Shown: positions 53,358 through 62,508 of the stretch, in pieces
Position numbering within the stretch: position 1 is the stretch's first letter
How the letters are laid out: every line of letters starts with the position of its first letter
From: Arthrobacter ulcerisalmonis
GTDB taxonomy: Bacteria; Actinomycetota; Actinomycetes; Actinomycetales; Micrococcaceae
Direction: 5' to 3'
NCBI RefSeq assembly: GCF_900609065.1
Contig: NZ_UXAU01000025.1
Location: 1-64,000 of the forward strand
Length of the DNA: 64,000 nucleotides
The notes under the pieces: model-generated
Databases searched by the model: none
What the model was told of the DNA's origin: nothing
The model's input: the letters and a program-made list of their open reading frames with translations, nothing else
Made by a program: the position numbers and the translations under genes

Positions 53358-54599
53358 ATGACAGTCTTCAGCGAACTCAGGATGCGCCCCGCGCCCGCTT
53401 CGGCCGTGCGCGGCTGGGACGCCTCCACCACGGCGCGACTAGTCATGGCCGGGACGGTCATTTTCGTGCTGTTGGTCGGGGCTAACCTGGCCACACCGCT
53501 CTATCCACTGCTCCAGATTCAGCTGGGACTCTCCAGCCTGGCCGTGACGGCTGCGTTTGCCAGCTACGTGGTGGTGCTGGTGGCAACGCTCATGCTGGCC
53601 GGCCACTGGTCCGACCACATCGGCCGCCGCGCCGCGCTCATCCTGGCAGTCCTTGCCGGCCTCGTTGGGGGGTGGGTCTTTGCCGAAGCAACGTCCCTGG
53701 CGGCACTGTGCGCCGGCCGAGCCTTGCAGGGCGTCGCCGTGGCATTGGCGACTGGAGCCAGCTCGGCAGCGCTGCGCGAATTGCTCCCGTCCCGGCCGGA
53801 GTGGGCCTCCCGCTTCACCTTGCTGGCCTCAGCCGGTGGGGTGGCTGCCGGGCCCATGCTTGGTGGCGTCATGTCCCTGCTGCCGAACCACACCGCAACG
53901 CCGTACTACGTGCACTCCCTGCTCTTGGCGGGGCTGCTGGTGCCCCTCTACCTTTTGCGGGCACGCCCGGCCATCAAGCCGCCGGTTCCGTCCCGGGCGT
54001 TCCAGGCTTTGGCGCCACGGCGGCCCTTCGTTTCCCAATCGGCGCGGGGAGCGTTTTGGTTGGCCTCCGGCGTCGGCTTCCTCAGCTTCGCGGTGTTCGG
54101 CTTTTGCCTGTCCCTGGCGCCCGGCTATTTCGCCGAGGTCCTGGGTACCGATTCGCGGCCGCTCATCGGTGTCCTGGCTGGGCTCACACTGGGTGCGTCC
54201 GCGCTGAGCCAGCTTTTGGCGGTGCGCGGGCGCTGGGTGGTCCCGGCGGGTTTGGCAGTCCTGGGTGTTGCGGTGATCCTGCTGGGTGCCGCTGGTGCCT
54301 GGCGGAGTCCGTGGCTGTTGGTGGTCGCTGCCCTCGCCGCAGGTGTGGGGCAGGGAATCGCGTTCCGGACAGTGTTCAACGATGTTGCCATGAAGGTGGA
54401 AGCCGACCGGCACGCGCAGATCGTGAGTACCGTGTACGTCATCACCTACCTGGGCAGCGCTGTTCCGGTGCTCGGCCTGGGCTGGGCCACGGCACAGTTT
54501 GGGCTGGAGCCAGCCGTCCTGGGGTTCGTGTCGCTATGCGGCGCTGCAGCCTTGCTGCTGGCCGCCGGCACGTTCCGGAGCGTGCTCCGCAGCCGTTAG
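53358..54599 (+). CDS. MFS transporter 1
   Basis: 413 residues, twelve predicted helices, with the MFS loop 2-3 motif GHWSDHIGRRAALIL. Efflux or uptake substrate unknown. ATG 53358 has AAGGCGG upstream. Divergent from Lrp 1, which probably controls it; its stop overlaps the convergent Lrp 2 stop. Confidence 0.88.
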   Translation: MTVFSELRMRPAPASAVRGWDASTTARLVMAGTVIFVLLVGANLATPLYPLLQIQLGLSSLAVTAAFASYVVVLVATLMLAGHWSDHIGRRAALILAVLAGLVGGWVFAEATSLAALCAGRALQGVAVALATGASSAALRELLPSRPEWASRFTLLASAGGVAAGPMLGGVMSLLPNHTATPYYVHSLLLAGLLVPLYLLRARPAIKPPVPSRAFQALAPRRPFVSQSARGAFWLASGVGFLSFAVFGFCLSLAPGYFAEVLGTDSRPLIGVLAGLTLGASALSQLLAVRGRWVVPAGLAVLGVAVILLGAAGAWRSPWLLVVAALAAGVGQGIAFRTVFNDVAMKVEADRHAQIVSTVYVITYLGSAVPVLGLGWATAQFGLEPAVLGFVSLCGAAALLLAAGTFRSVLRSR

Positions 54600-55132
54600 A
54601 CCGGGAGCGGACCGCGGTTGCCCTGGATGTGTTCGAACACCAGGGTGGTCTCGGTGTGGCCCACCACGGGATCAGTGGCCAGATTATCCAACACCCAGTC
54701 GCGGAGGTCCTCGGTGGTGGCCACGGCGATGTGGAGCAGGTAGTCCACCGAACCCGAGGTGTGGAACGTGGACAGGACGGCGGGCAGCTGCGGCACACGG
54801 GCAGTGAACCGGTCAATCTGGTCCCGATCATGGGCGCGCAGCCGGACGGCCACCAGCGCCTGGACCGAGCGGCCCACCGCGGAAAGACTCAGCTTGGCTT
54901 CGTAGCCTTGCACAATGCCGCGTTCGGACAGTGCCCGGGTCCGCATCAAAGCCGTGGAAGGGGCAATTCCCACGAGCTCGGCGAGTTGCTTGTTGGAGAT
55001 CCTGGCGTCTGCCACCAGCGCGGCGAGCAGTCGCTCGTCAATGGCATCCAAAGGCTCCAGGGGCTGGACCGGACGGCCATTCCTTGCGTTCGTGCTCACT
55101 GCAGTTCCTTCCACACACGTTTCTGCATTCAT
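54596..55132 (-). CDS. Lrp/AsnC-family transcriptional regulator 2
   Basis: Up to 178 residues: helix-turn-helix with ISNKQLAELVGIAPSTALMR and a RAM domain ending EHIQGNRGPLPV. ATG 55132 overlaps the stop of the upstream MFS gene (ATGA); a GTG at 55099 with GGAAGGA 6-7 nt upstream gives 167 residues and may be the true start. Co-transcribed with MFS transporter 2. Confidence 0.88.
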   Translation of the reverse strand: MNAETCVEGTAVSTNARNGRPVQPLEPLDAIDERLLAALVADARISNKQLAELVGIAPSTALMRTRALSERGIVQGYEAKLSLSAVGRSVQALVAVRLRAHDRDQIDRFTARVPQLPAVLSTFHTSGSVDYLLHIAVATTEDLRDWVLDNLATDPVVGHTETTLVFEHIQGNRGPLPV

Positions 55133-56367
55133 CCTAGTCCGCGGCGGGGATGCACGACGGCGACGCTCACCGCCGTGATGCAGGCGAGGACCATGACGGC
55201 GCTCGCCAACGCCGTCCAGCCGTACGCCTGGAAGGCCAGTCCGCCGGCCCAGCCCAGCACGCTGGACCCCACGTAGTAGGACAGGTTGTAGAGCGAGGCG
55301 GCCTGGGCCCTGCCGGTGGTGGCGATGGCGCCGGTCCAGCCGGCGCCGATGCTGTGCGCGGCGAAGAAGCCGCCGGTGAACAGGGCCAGGCCAATGATGA
55401 TGACCGGCAGCGAGGTGGTCAACGTCAACGCCAAGCCCGCCACGGACAGGGCCAGCCCGGCCAGCAGCACTGCTCGGCGGCCCCACCGGATGGTCAGTCC
55501 GGAGCCCCAGCGGGACGTGATGGTCCCCGCCAGATAGGCCAGGAACAGCAAGCTGATGATCGTGGCCGGTAAACCGAAGGGTGCCGCGGATAACCTGAAG
55601 CCCAGGTAGTTGTAGACGGCCACGAACCCGCCCATCATGAGGAACGCCTGAAGGTAAAGGGCCAGGAGGCGAACGTTTCCCAGGTGTCCGGCCAGTACCT
55701 TCATGGAGCCGCGGAACCCGGCGCCCCGAACCGCCACGAATCCTCGCGCCTTGGGGATTAACAAGAGAAAAGCGACGGCGGCCACGGTCGCCAGGACGGA
55801 GACCGCCAGGGTCGCTGCCCGCCACCCCCAGAGCTCCGCCACGGGCCCGGCCACCAGGCGGCCAGCGAGCCCACCCAAGGTGGTGCCGGCGACGTAGCTG
55901 CCTGCTGCGACAGCGACGTTGACCTTATTGACCTCTTCGTTCAGGTACGCGATGGCAATGGCCGGGATTCCGCCCAAGGCCATCCCTTCCAGCAGGCGCA
56001 GCGCCAGGAGCATGCCAAAACTGGTGGCCAGCGGAACCAGGAGGCCCAGTGCGGTGGCCAGGCAGATCCCCCACGTCATGGCCTTCACCCGGCCAATCCG
56101 ATCGGCCAGAAAGGACCACGGAATGACAGTGATGGCGAGGCCCACTGTCGCCAGCGAGATCGTGAGCGCGGCAGCAGCCGCGCTGACCCGTTGGTCCGCC
56201 GCCAACAGCGGCAGGATGGCCTGGGTGGAATAGAGCTGGGCGAAGGTGGCCACCCCGGCAAAGGCGAGACCGGCCAGGACCCGCGAGTACGCCGTCGTAC
56301 CTTTCAGATGCCCAACCCATCCCTGGGGTGAGTTTTCGCTGGATTCAGGCTGGGTATCGCTGGGCAT
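55129..56367 (-). CDS. MFS transporter 2, YnfM-like
   Basis: 412 residues with the MFS motif SFLADRIGRVKAMTWG and about twelve helices. Resembles the YnfM/arabinose-efflux branch; substrate unknown. I start at ATG 56367 because TACGCT is 6 nt upstream on this strand; the frame is open much further inside the divergent kinase gene, which is coding on the other strand. Followed by Lrp 2 through an ATGA overlap. Confidence 0.87.
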   Translation of the reverse strand: MPSDTQPESSENSPQGWVGHLKGTTAYSRVLAGLAFAGVATFAQLYSTQAILPLLAADQRVSAAAAALTISLATVGLAITVIPWSFLADRIGRVKAMTWGICLATALGLLVPLATSFGMLLALRLLEGMALGGIPAIAIAYLNEEVNKVNVAVAAGSYVAGTTLGGLAGRLVAGPVAELWGWRAATLAVSVLATVAAVAFLLLIPKARGFVAVRGAGFRGSMKVLAGHLGNVRLLALYLQAFLMMGGFVAVYNYLGFRLSAAPFGLPATIISLLFLAYLAGTITSRWGSGLTIRWGRRAVLLAGLALSVAGLALTLTTSLPVIIIGLALFTGGFFAAHSIGAGWTGAIATTGRAQAASLYNLSYYVGSSVLGWAGGLAFQAYGWTALASAVMVLACITAVSVAVVHPRRGLG

Positions 56368-56373
56368 GGCGCA

Positions 56374-56379
56374 AGCGTA
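56374..56379 (-). promoter_or_regulatory. -10 box TACGCT of MFS 2, leaderless geometry
   Basis: 6 nt before ATG 56367 on the minus strand; 12 bp away from the opposing -10 of the kinase gene. Confidence 0.55.
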
Positions 56380-56391
56380 TCCCGCAGCCAG

Positions 56392-56397
56392 TAGCCT
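56392..56397 (+). promoter_or_regulatory. -10 box TAGCCT of the sugar kinase gene, leaderless geometry
   Basis: 6 nt before GTG 56404. The two start codons of this divergent pair are only 36 bp apart, so the promoters overlap. Confidence 0.57.
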
Positions 56398-56403
56398 TGT
56401 GCC

Positions 56404-57348
56404 GTGACCACCAGCGCCAGCATCCCAGACCACACCTCCGCCAGCGTCGCCGTGCCCGCTGCCCTGCGAGGGGTGGTGATCGGTCTGGACATCGGTGGCA
56501 CCAAGACCCGCGGCGTCCGTTTTGAGGACGGCCAGCCGGTCGCCGACGAATCTGCAGGCAGCGCCAATGTCCAGAACGTCAGCCGGGACGAAGCGGCCGC
56601 CAACCTTGCCGAGCTGTTCGCGAAAATCGGCGCGGGCGCCGTCACGCGGGTCTACGCCGGATCGGGCGGGATCGACACGCCAGAGGACGCAGCGGCGCTC
56701 GCCGGCTTGATCCAGCCGCACGTCCCCGAAGCCGACGTCACCGTGGTGCATGATTCCCGGCTGCTGCTTGCTGCTGGCCGCACCACCACAGGGGTGGCCG
56801 TGATCGCAGGGACCGGATCCGCCGCCTGGGGCAGGAATTCCGACGGCGGCGAGGCCCGGGCAGGCGGCTGGGGATACCTTCTCGGCGACGAGGGGAGCGG
56901 CTACTGGCTGGGCAGGGAAGCCGTCAGGTACAGCCTGCAGCGGATGAACTCCGGCCAGCCGGTGGACGCGCTGACAGCGGCGCTCCTCACCGCGTGCCAG
57001 GTGGATGACCCCAACCGACTCATCGCCCTGTTCCACGATCCCGCCAAGGGTCGCCGTTTCTGGGCCCAGCAGGCCAGGCATGTGGTGGCGCAGGCCGAAC
57101 AGGGGCATTCAGCCAGCCTGGCCATGGTGGACCAGGCCGGGGCGGACCTGGCGAACCTTGCGGCCCAGGTGCTTCGCCAACTCGGACTGCCGGGGCCGGT
57201 GATCTTGGGCAGTGGACTCGGCATGAACGTGCCGGCCCTGCAGGAGGCCTTCCGGACCCATCTCGGGGGCCAGGGAATTACCGATGTCAGGATCCTCGAC
57301 CAGGATCCGGTGTTTGGCGTCCCCCACCTCCTGGCCGAAGAAGCCTAG
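56404..57348 (+). CDS. BadF/NagK-type N-acetylglucosamine kinase
   Basis: ASKHA-fold sugar kinase of 314 residues. The phosphate-1 loop is GLDIGGTKTRGVRF, the second is VAVIAGTGSAAWGR, and GWGYLLGDEGSGYWLGREAV matches the BadF/BadG/NagK family. The substrate is probably GlcNAc or a related amino sugar. GTG 56404 fits a leaderless mRNA. Confidence 0.83.
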   Translation: MTTSASIPDHTSASVAVPAALRGVVIGLDIGGTKTRGVRFEDGQPVADESAGSANVQNVSRDEAAANLAELFAKIGAGAVTRVYAGSGGIDTPEDAAALAGLIQPHVPEADVTVVHDSRLLLAAGRTTTGVAVIAGTGSAAWGRNSDGGEARAGGWGYLLGDEGSGYWLGREAVRYSLQRMNSGQPVDALTAALLTACQVDDPNRLIALFHDPAKGRRFWAQQARHVVAQAEQGHSASLAMVDQAGADLANLAAQVLRQLGLPGPVILGSGLGMNVPALQEAFRTHLGGQGITDVRILDQDPVFGVPHLLAEEA

Positions 57349-57529
57349 GTCATCGGCCATCCCGAGCCACCGCCACGCCGAATGGTCACAGTAGGGATTC
57401 CATTTGCGCCGATCTCCGTCATGGCGGGTGTTGCGTGCCGCAGATTGGGTTACCGTAACTATCAGTGTGCTGACGACCTCGTCCCGGCACCGTCAGCTGC
57501 TGTCCAACAGAACAGGTAAAACCCGCATC

Positions 57530-58630
57530 ATGGACCAGGCGATGATCGAATTCCGGAACGTCACCAAGCAGTACCAGGGCGGCGCTCCCGCCGTGGACGG
57601 ACTCACCATGTCCGTGGCCAAGGGCTCCTTCACGGTGTTTGTGGGGCCGTCCGGCTGTGGCAAGACCACATCGCTGCGGATGATCAACCGGATGGTTGAA
57701 CCAACGGCTGGCACCATCACCGTCGACGGCCGCGACGTCACCTCCGTGCCAGCAGCCGAACTCCGGCGGTCCATGGGCTACGTCATGCAGTCCGCAGGCC
57801 TCCTGCCGCACCGCTCGGTCCTGGACAACATTGCCACCGTGCCGCGTCTGAACGGCGTGTCCAAAGCCGTAGCCAGAAAGCGCGCCATTGAGCTACTGGA
57901 TCTTGTGGGACTGGCAAGCCCATTGGGCAAGCGGTACCCCTCACAACTGTCCGGTGGGCAGCAGCAGCGCGTTGGCGTGGCCCGAGCGCTCGCCGCCGAC
58001 CCACCCGTTCTACTCATGGACGAGCCGTTCAGCGCCGTGGACCCGGTGGTCCGCGACGAGTTGCAGCAAGAACTCCTCCGGCTGCACAAAGACCTGGAAA
58101 AGACGATCGTTTTCGTCACCCACGACATCGACGAGGCCACCACCCTGGGCGACCAGGTAGCGGTCTTCGCCGTCGGCGGGAAGTTGGCGCAGTACGCCAC
58201 GCCGGAGGAAATCCTGCGCGCGCCGGCCAACGATTTCGTGGCCTCCTTCGTTGGCCGCGACAGGGGCTTCCGGCACCTGGGCTTCAGCCCGTCCGACGGC
58301 GTCACCCTGCACCGGGTACCTACCGTGATCCGCGACGGCGACTCGCTGGTGGCCGACCCGGCCGCGGCCTCCGATTGGCAGTTGGTGGTGGACGCCGAGA
58401 TCCGCCCCCTGGGGTGGGCCAAGCCAGGAACCGATACCGACTTGATTCCGGGCGGTTCGCTGTTCCGGCCGGGGGATAGCCTCCGCCGTGCGCTGGACGC
58501 CGCCCTGTCGTCACCGTCCGGCCTGGGCGTCGCCGTAGATCACGACGGAAAAGTCATTGGCGTGGTCCGCGGCGGCGAGGTCCTGGCACTTATTGAAGCG
58601 GCCCGGCAGGTCCGGCAGGCGGCACTCTGA
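57530..58630 (+). CDS. Osmoprotectant ABC transporter, ATP-binding protein
   Basis: 366 residues, OpuCA/ProV type. Walker A GPSGCGKTT, signature LSGGQQQRVGVARAL, Walker B VLLMDEPFSAVDP. The C-terminal part after about 300 is a CBS-like sensor ending LGVAVDHDGKVIGVVRGGE. The ATG at 57530 is used; 57542 is an alternative. A GTTAC-C-GTAAC palindrome at 57449-57459 in the 181-nt upstream gap may be an operator. First gene of a four-gene uptake operon; TGATG overlap with the permease. Confidence 0.92.
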   Translation: MDQAMIEFRNVTKQYQGGAPAVDGLTMSVAKGSFTVFVGPSGCGKTTSLRMINRMVEPTAGTITVDGRDVTSVPAAELRRSMGYVMQSAGLLPHRSVLDNIATVPRLNGVSKAVARKRAIELLDLVGLASPLGKRYPSQLSGGQQQRVGVARALAADPPVLLMDEPFSAVDPVVRDELQQELLRLHKDLEKTIVFVTHDIDEATTLGDQVAVFAVGGKLAQYATPEEILRAPANDFVASFVGRDRGFRHLGFSPSDGVTLHRVPTVIRDGDSLVADPAAASDWQLVVDAEIRPLGWAKPGTDTDLIPGGSLFRPGDSLRRALDAALSSPSGLGVAVDHDGKVIGVVRGGEVLALIEAARQVRQAAL

Positions 58631-59337
58631 TGGAGTGGTTCCTGGCCAACAGCGGCATGGTGCTGGGGCTTGCCGGCCAGCACCTGGTCCTGGCCGTGAT
58701 TCCCATGGTGCTTGGGCTGGTCATCGCCATCCCGCTTGCCCAGCTGGCACGCCAGCACAAGGCGCTCCGGTCCGTGATTGTCACCGCCTCCTCGCTGCTC
58801 TACACCATCCCCTCGCTGGCCTTGTTCATCCTCCTGCCCACCATCCTGGGCACCCGGATCCTGGACCCGCTGAACGTGATTGTCGCTTTGACCTTGTACG
58901 CGGTGGCGCTGCTGGTGCGGTCGGCGTTGGATGCCTTCGATTCGGTGGACCAGGGCGTGAGCCAGGCCGCCGTAGCCATGGGCTACAAGCCGCTGGCCCG
59001 GTTTCTGCAGGTGGATCTGCCCCTGTCCCTACCCGTGATGTTTGCCGGGCTGAGGGTGGTCTCGGTCAGCAACATTTCGCTGGTCAGCGTGGCGGCCTTG
59101 CTGGGCATCGGTAATTTGGGCCAGCTCTTCACCTCTGGCCTGCAACGCGACTTTGTCACCGAGATCATGGTGGGCATCATTGCCATCCTGGTCCTGGCGT
59201 TATTGATGGACGCCGTCCTGGTGCTGGTGGAACGAATCCTGACCCCGTGGGTCCGGGCGGGTAGCCCCAAGGATTCCCGCAACGGCACGACGGCGGATTC
59301 CATGGCCACGACGCCGGTACAGGCGGGTGCCTTGTGA
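58630..59337 (+). CDS. Osmoprotectant ABC transporter, permease 1
   Basis: 235-residue inner-membrane permease, OpuCB type, five to six helices and the EAA-like loop DQGVSQAAVAMGYKPLARF. ATG overlaps the ATPase stop; its own stop overlaps permease 2 (GTGA). Confidence 0.92.
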   Translation: MEWFLANSGMVLGLAGQHLVLAVIPMVLGLVIAIPLAQLARQHKALRSVIVTASSLLYTIPSLALFILLPTILGTRILDPLNVIVALTLYAVALLVRSALDAFDSVDQGVSQAAVAMGYKPLARFLQVDLPLSLPVMFAGLRVVSVSNISLVSVAALLGIGNLGQLFTSGLQRDFVTEIMVGIIAILVLALLMDAVLVLVERILTPWVRAGSPKDSRNGTTADSMATTPVQAGAL

Positions 59338-60080
59338 GCAACGTCTTTGTGGACACCTACGACTGGCTGGCGGATCCAACACACTGGACCGGTTCAACAG
59401 GAATCCCCACCCGGATGGTGGAACACCTGCAGTACACAGGGCTGGTGATGCTGATCGCCGTCGTGATTGCCGTCCCGATTGGGCTGTACGTGGGCCACAC
59501 GGGGCGGGGGCGGGTGGCCGTGGTGTCCATTGCCGGCGCCCTGCGCGCCCTGCCGACCCTGGGCCTGTTGACCCTTTTCGTGTTGCTTGCGGGCATCGGC
59601 CTGATGCCGCCGGTCTGGGCGCTGGTCATCCTGACCGTGCCGCCGCTGCTGGCCGGAACCTACGCAGGGATCTCCAGCGTGGACCGGAACGTGGTGGATG
59701 CGGCCCGTGCCATGGGCATGACCGAGCTGCAGGTGCTTTTCCGGGCCGAGCTGCCCAACGCGCTCACCGTCATGTTCGGCGGATTCCGGACCGGCGTGCT
59801 CCAGGTGATTGCCACCGTGTCTGTGGTGGCGTATATCAACCTCGGCGGCCTGGGCCGGTACGTGTTCGATGGACTGGTCCTCAGCGACTTCCCGCAGATG
59901 CTGGGCGGTTCCCTGTTGATCGCCGTCCTGGCGATCGCCGTCGACCTTGTCCTGTCCCTGATCCAGCGGCTGTTCCTGAACCCGGGCGCCGCAAACCAGA
60001 ACCTCCGCAGCCAGCAGGCTGCGGGCGACCTCACGGATTCCGTAGCCGCGGACCCTGTGATACCAGGAGGAAAATCATGA
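59334..60080 (+). CDS. Osmoprotectant ABC transporter, permease 2
   Basis: 248-residue paralogous permease, OpuCD type, with the coupling loop DRNVVDAARAMGMTELQVLF. Two unlike permeases form the channel. GTG start; the stop overlaps the binding-protein ATG. Confidence 0.92.
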   Translation: MSNVFVDTYDWLADPTHWTGSTGIPTRMVEHLQYTGLVMLIAVVIAVPIGLYVGHTGRGRVAVVSIAGALRALPTLGLLTLFVLLAGIGLMPPVWALVILTVPPLLAGTYAGISSVDRNVVDAARAMGMTELQVLFRAELPNALTVMFGGFRTGVLQVIATVSVVAYINLGGLGRYVFDGLVLSDFPQMLGGSLLIAVLAIAVDLVLSLIQRLFLNPGAANQNLRSQQAAGDLTDSVAADPVIPGGKS

Positions 60081-61030
60081 AAGTAAGCCGTTCAACCCTA
60101 GGCAGGCGGGCCTTTGGGTCGCTTGCCGCCGGCCTCGGCGTGACCTTGGCACTGTCTGCCTGCGGAGGTTCCTCGGACCCCCTGAGCAACACGCCGGCAC
60201 CGAACGCCTCCGGTGGCTCCACCTCGTTGGTGGTGGGCTCCGCTGACTTCCCGGAGAGCCAGATCATTGCCGAGCTGTACGCCGGCGCACTCAATGCAGC
60301 CGGCATCACTGCCACCACCAAACCGAACATTGGTTCCCGCGAGGTGTACTTCAAGGCTGTCCAGGATGGTTCCGTGGACGTGGTTCCGGACTACACCGGC
60401 AACCTGCTCCTCTATGTAAACAAAGATGCCACCGAGGTTTCAGCAGCCGACATCCTGTCCGCGCTGCCGGGCAAGCTGCCTGATGGCCTGGCCATCGCGG
60501 ATGCCTCCAAGGCGGAGGACAAGGACGCCATGGTGGTCACCAAGGCCACGGCCGAGAAGTACCAGCTCAAGTCCATTGAGGACCTCGCCAAGGTGTGCAG
60601 TGACATTGTCATTGGTGCCCCGGCAACGTTCTCCGAGCGTGCCTACGGCCTGCCGGGCCTGAAGAAGAACTACAACTGCGAGCCCAAAAAGCTTGAACCA
60701 TTCAGCGATGGCGGCGGACCGTTGACGCTCAAGGCCCTCCTCGATGACCAGGTCCAGGTGGCAGACATCTACACCACCACCCCGTCGATCGCCGACAACG
60801 ACCTGGTGGTCCTCGAAGATCCGAAGAACAACTTCATCGCCCAGCAGGTCATCCCGCTGTTCAACAAGTCCAAGATGACAGATGCCGCCAAGTCGGCACT
60901 GAACTCGGTGTCCAGCACGCTGACCACCGAGGACCTCATCAACCTCAACCGCGCAGTCAGCGGTAGCCAGAAGCAGGCAGCGAAGGATGCTGCCGCCAGC
61001 TGGCTCAAGGAAAAGGGCATCGTCAAGTAG
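60077..61030 (+). CDS. Osmoprotectant-binding lipoprotein
   Basis: 317 residues. Signal peptide with lipobox LALSAC, then an OpuAC/QAT substrate-binding domain: VVGSADFPESQIIAELYA and VDVVPDYTGNLLLY. It should capture glycine betaine, choline or similar quaternary ammonium compounds outside the membrane. ATG 60077 has AGGAGGAAAA upstream. Confidence 0.93.
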   Translation: MKVSRSTLGRRAFGSLAAGLGVTLALSACGGSSDPLSNTPAPNASGGSTSLVVGSADFPESQIIAELYAGALNAAGITATTKPNIGSREVYFKAVQDGSVDVVPDYTGNLLLYVNKDATEVSAADILSALPGKLPDGLAIADASKAEDKDAMVVTKATAEKYQLKSIEDLAKVCSDIVIGAPATFSERAYGLPGLKKNYNCEPKKLEPFSDGGGPLTLKALLDDQVQVADIYTTTPSIADNDLVVLEDPKNNFIAQQVIPLFNKSKMTDAAKSALNSVSSTLTTEDLINLNRAVSGSQKQAAKDAAASWLKEKGIVK

Positions 61031-61077
61031 GCGCCACGCCTTCTTGAACCTCCCGTTTTCGGGTGGTAAAGCAGTGC

Positions 61078-61126
61078 AATGACGACGGCGGCTGCCGGAC
61101 TTGGTCCGGAAGCCGCCGTCGTCATT
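61078..61126. terminator. Long near-perfect hairpin
   Basis: AATGACGACGGCGGCT (61078-61093) pairs perfectly with 61111-61126; after one mismatch CCGGAC/GTCCGG closes a 3-nt loop, 22 pairs in all. No T-run follows. It probably terminates the osmoprotectant operon; a smaller CCCG-TTTT-CGGG hairpin lies at about 61050-61065. Confidence 0.6.
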
Positions 61127-61222
61127 CCTGCTTCGGGACGTCCCCGGCGGCGCTTTCCGCGGAGCTCCCTGGGGAGTCCGGCATGTGGGCGAGGTCTCAG
61201 CGGTAAAACATCCCGCCTGTGG

Positions 61223-61228
61223 CATATT
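61223..61228 (+). promoter_or_regulatory. Possible -10 box CATATT of alaT
   Basis: 6 nt before ATG 61235, leaderless spacing, though the first base is not T. Confidence 0.4.
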
Positions 61229-61234
61229 TGGACA

Positions 61235-62455
61235 ATGGCAGAATTCAGGCAGTCCACCAAGCTTCATAACGTCCTCTACGACATCCGTGGGCCCATCCTT
61301 CAGGCCGCCCAGCAGATGGAAGCGGAGGGGCACCGAATCCTGAAACTGAACATTGGCAACCCCGCCCCCTTCGGTTTCGAAGCGCCGGACGCCATTTTGG
61401 TGGACATGATCCGGCACCTGCCTCACGCCCAGGGCTACAGCGACTCCCGCGGTATCTTTTCCGCCCGGACGGCCGTGTCGCAGTACTACCAGACCCGCGG
61501 CATCCAGAACATCCACGTAGACGACATCTACCTGGGTAACGGCGTCAGCGAACTCATCACCATGTCCTTGATGGCGCTGCTCAACGGCGGCGACGAGGTG
61601 CTGATCCCTACTCCTGACTATCCGCTGTGGACGGCGTCGGTGGCGTTGGCCGGTGGTAAGCCGGTGCATTACCTCTGCGACGAGGAATCCGGCTGGCAGC
61701 CTGACCTTGAGGACATGGAAGCCAAGATCACCCCCCAGACCAAGGGCATCGTGGTGATCAACCCCAACAACCCCACGGGTGCTGTCTACCCCGAAGAGAC
61801 GCTGCGGAAAATCGTGGCGCTGGCTGAAAAGCATGGCTTGGTGCTGTTTGCCGATGAGATCTACGAGAAGATCCTGTACGAGGACGCCGTCCACGTGAAC
61901 ATGGCCAAGCTGACCGGCGACGACGTGTTGTGCCTGACGTTCAGCGGCCTGTCCAAGGCATACCGGGTGTGCGGGTACCGGGCCGGCTGGATGGCCATCT
62001 CGGGGCCCAAGCACGACGCCGCGGACTACCTGGAGGGCATCAGCCTGCTGGCCAACATGCGCCTGTGCGCGAATGTGCCTGCGCAGCATGCCATCCAGAC
62101 AGCGTTGGGCGGCTACCAGAGCATTAACGACTTCATCCTGCCCGGTGGGCGGCTGCTGGAACAGCGCAACAAGGCATACGACATGCTGAACGCCATCCCC
62201 GGCGTGAGCACACAACAGGCCCGCGGCGCGCTGTACCTGTTCCCCAAGCTGGATCCCGAAGTTTTCCACATCCGCGACGATGAACGGTTCGTCCTGGACC
62301 TTTTGCGCGAGGAAAAGATCCTGGTCTCGCACGGCAGGGCCTTCAACTGGGTCCGACCGGACCACTTCCGGATGGTGACCCTGCCCAACGTCAAGGACAT
62401 CGAAGAAGCCATTGGCCGGATGGGGGACTTCCTCAGCAGGTACAAGGGCAATTAG
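61235..62455 (+). CDS. alaT: Alanine/aspartate-type aminotransferase, AlaT-like
   Basis: Fold type I PLP aminotransferase of 406 residues. The Schiff-base lysine lies in FSGLSKAYRVCGYRAGWM; NPNNPTGAVY and the carboxylate-binding Arg near HFRMVTLPN are present. AlaT makes L-alanine from pyruvate with glutamate. Start ATG 61235 gives the usual MAEFRQSTKL N-terminus. Confidence 0.9.
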   Translation: MAEFRQSTKLHNVLYDIRGPILQAAQQMEAEGHRILKLNIGNPAPFGFEAPDAILVDMIRHLPHAQGYSDSRGIFSARTAVSQYYQTRGIQNIHVDDIYLGNGVSELITMSLMALLNGGDEVLIPTPDYPLWTASVALAGGKPVHYLCDEESGWQPDLEDMEAKITPQTKGIVVINPNNPTGAVYPEETLRKIVALAEKHGLVLFADEIYEKILYEDAVHVNMAKLTGDDVLCLTFSGLSKAYRVCGYRAGWMAISGPKHDAADYLEGISLLANMRLCANVPAQHAIQTALGGYQSINDFILPGGRLLEQRNKAYDMLNAIPGVSTQQARGALYLFPKLDPEVFHIRDDERFVLDLLREEKILVSHGRAFNWVRPDHFRMVTLPNVKDIEEAIGRMGDFLSRYKGN

Positions 62456-62508
62456 CCTGAGCTGACGGGCTGTCCGGGTCCGGTACCAAATGCGAGAGGA
62501 ATCTCCCC

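Noticed and set aside
61079..61234. N-terminal extension of the AlaT frame starting at 61079
   Set aside because: It is the translated strand of the long hairpin; the family N-terminus and a -10 box point to 61235.
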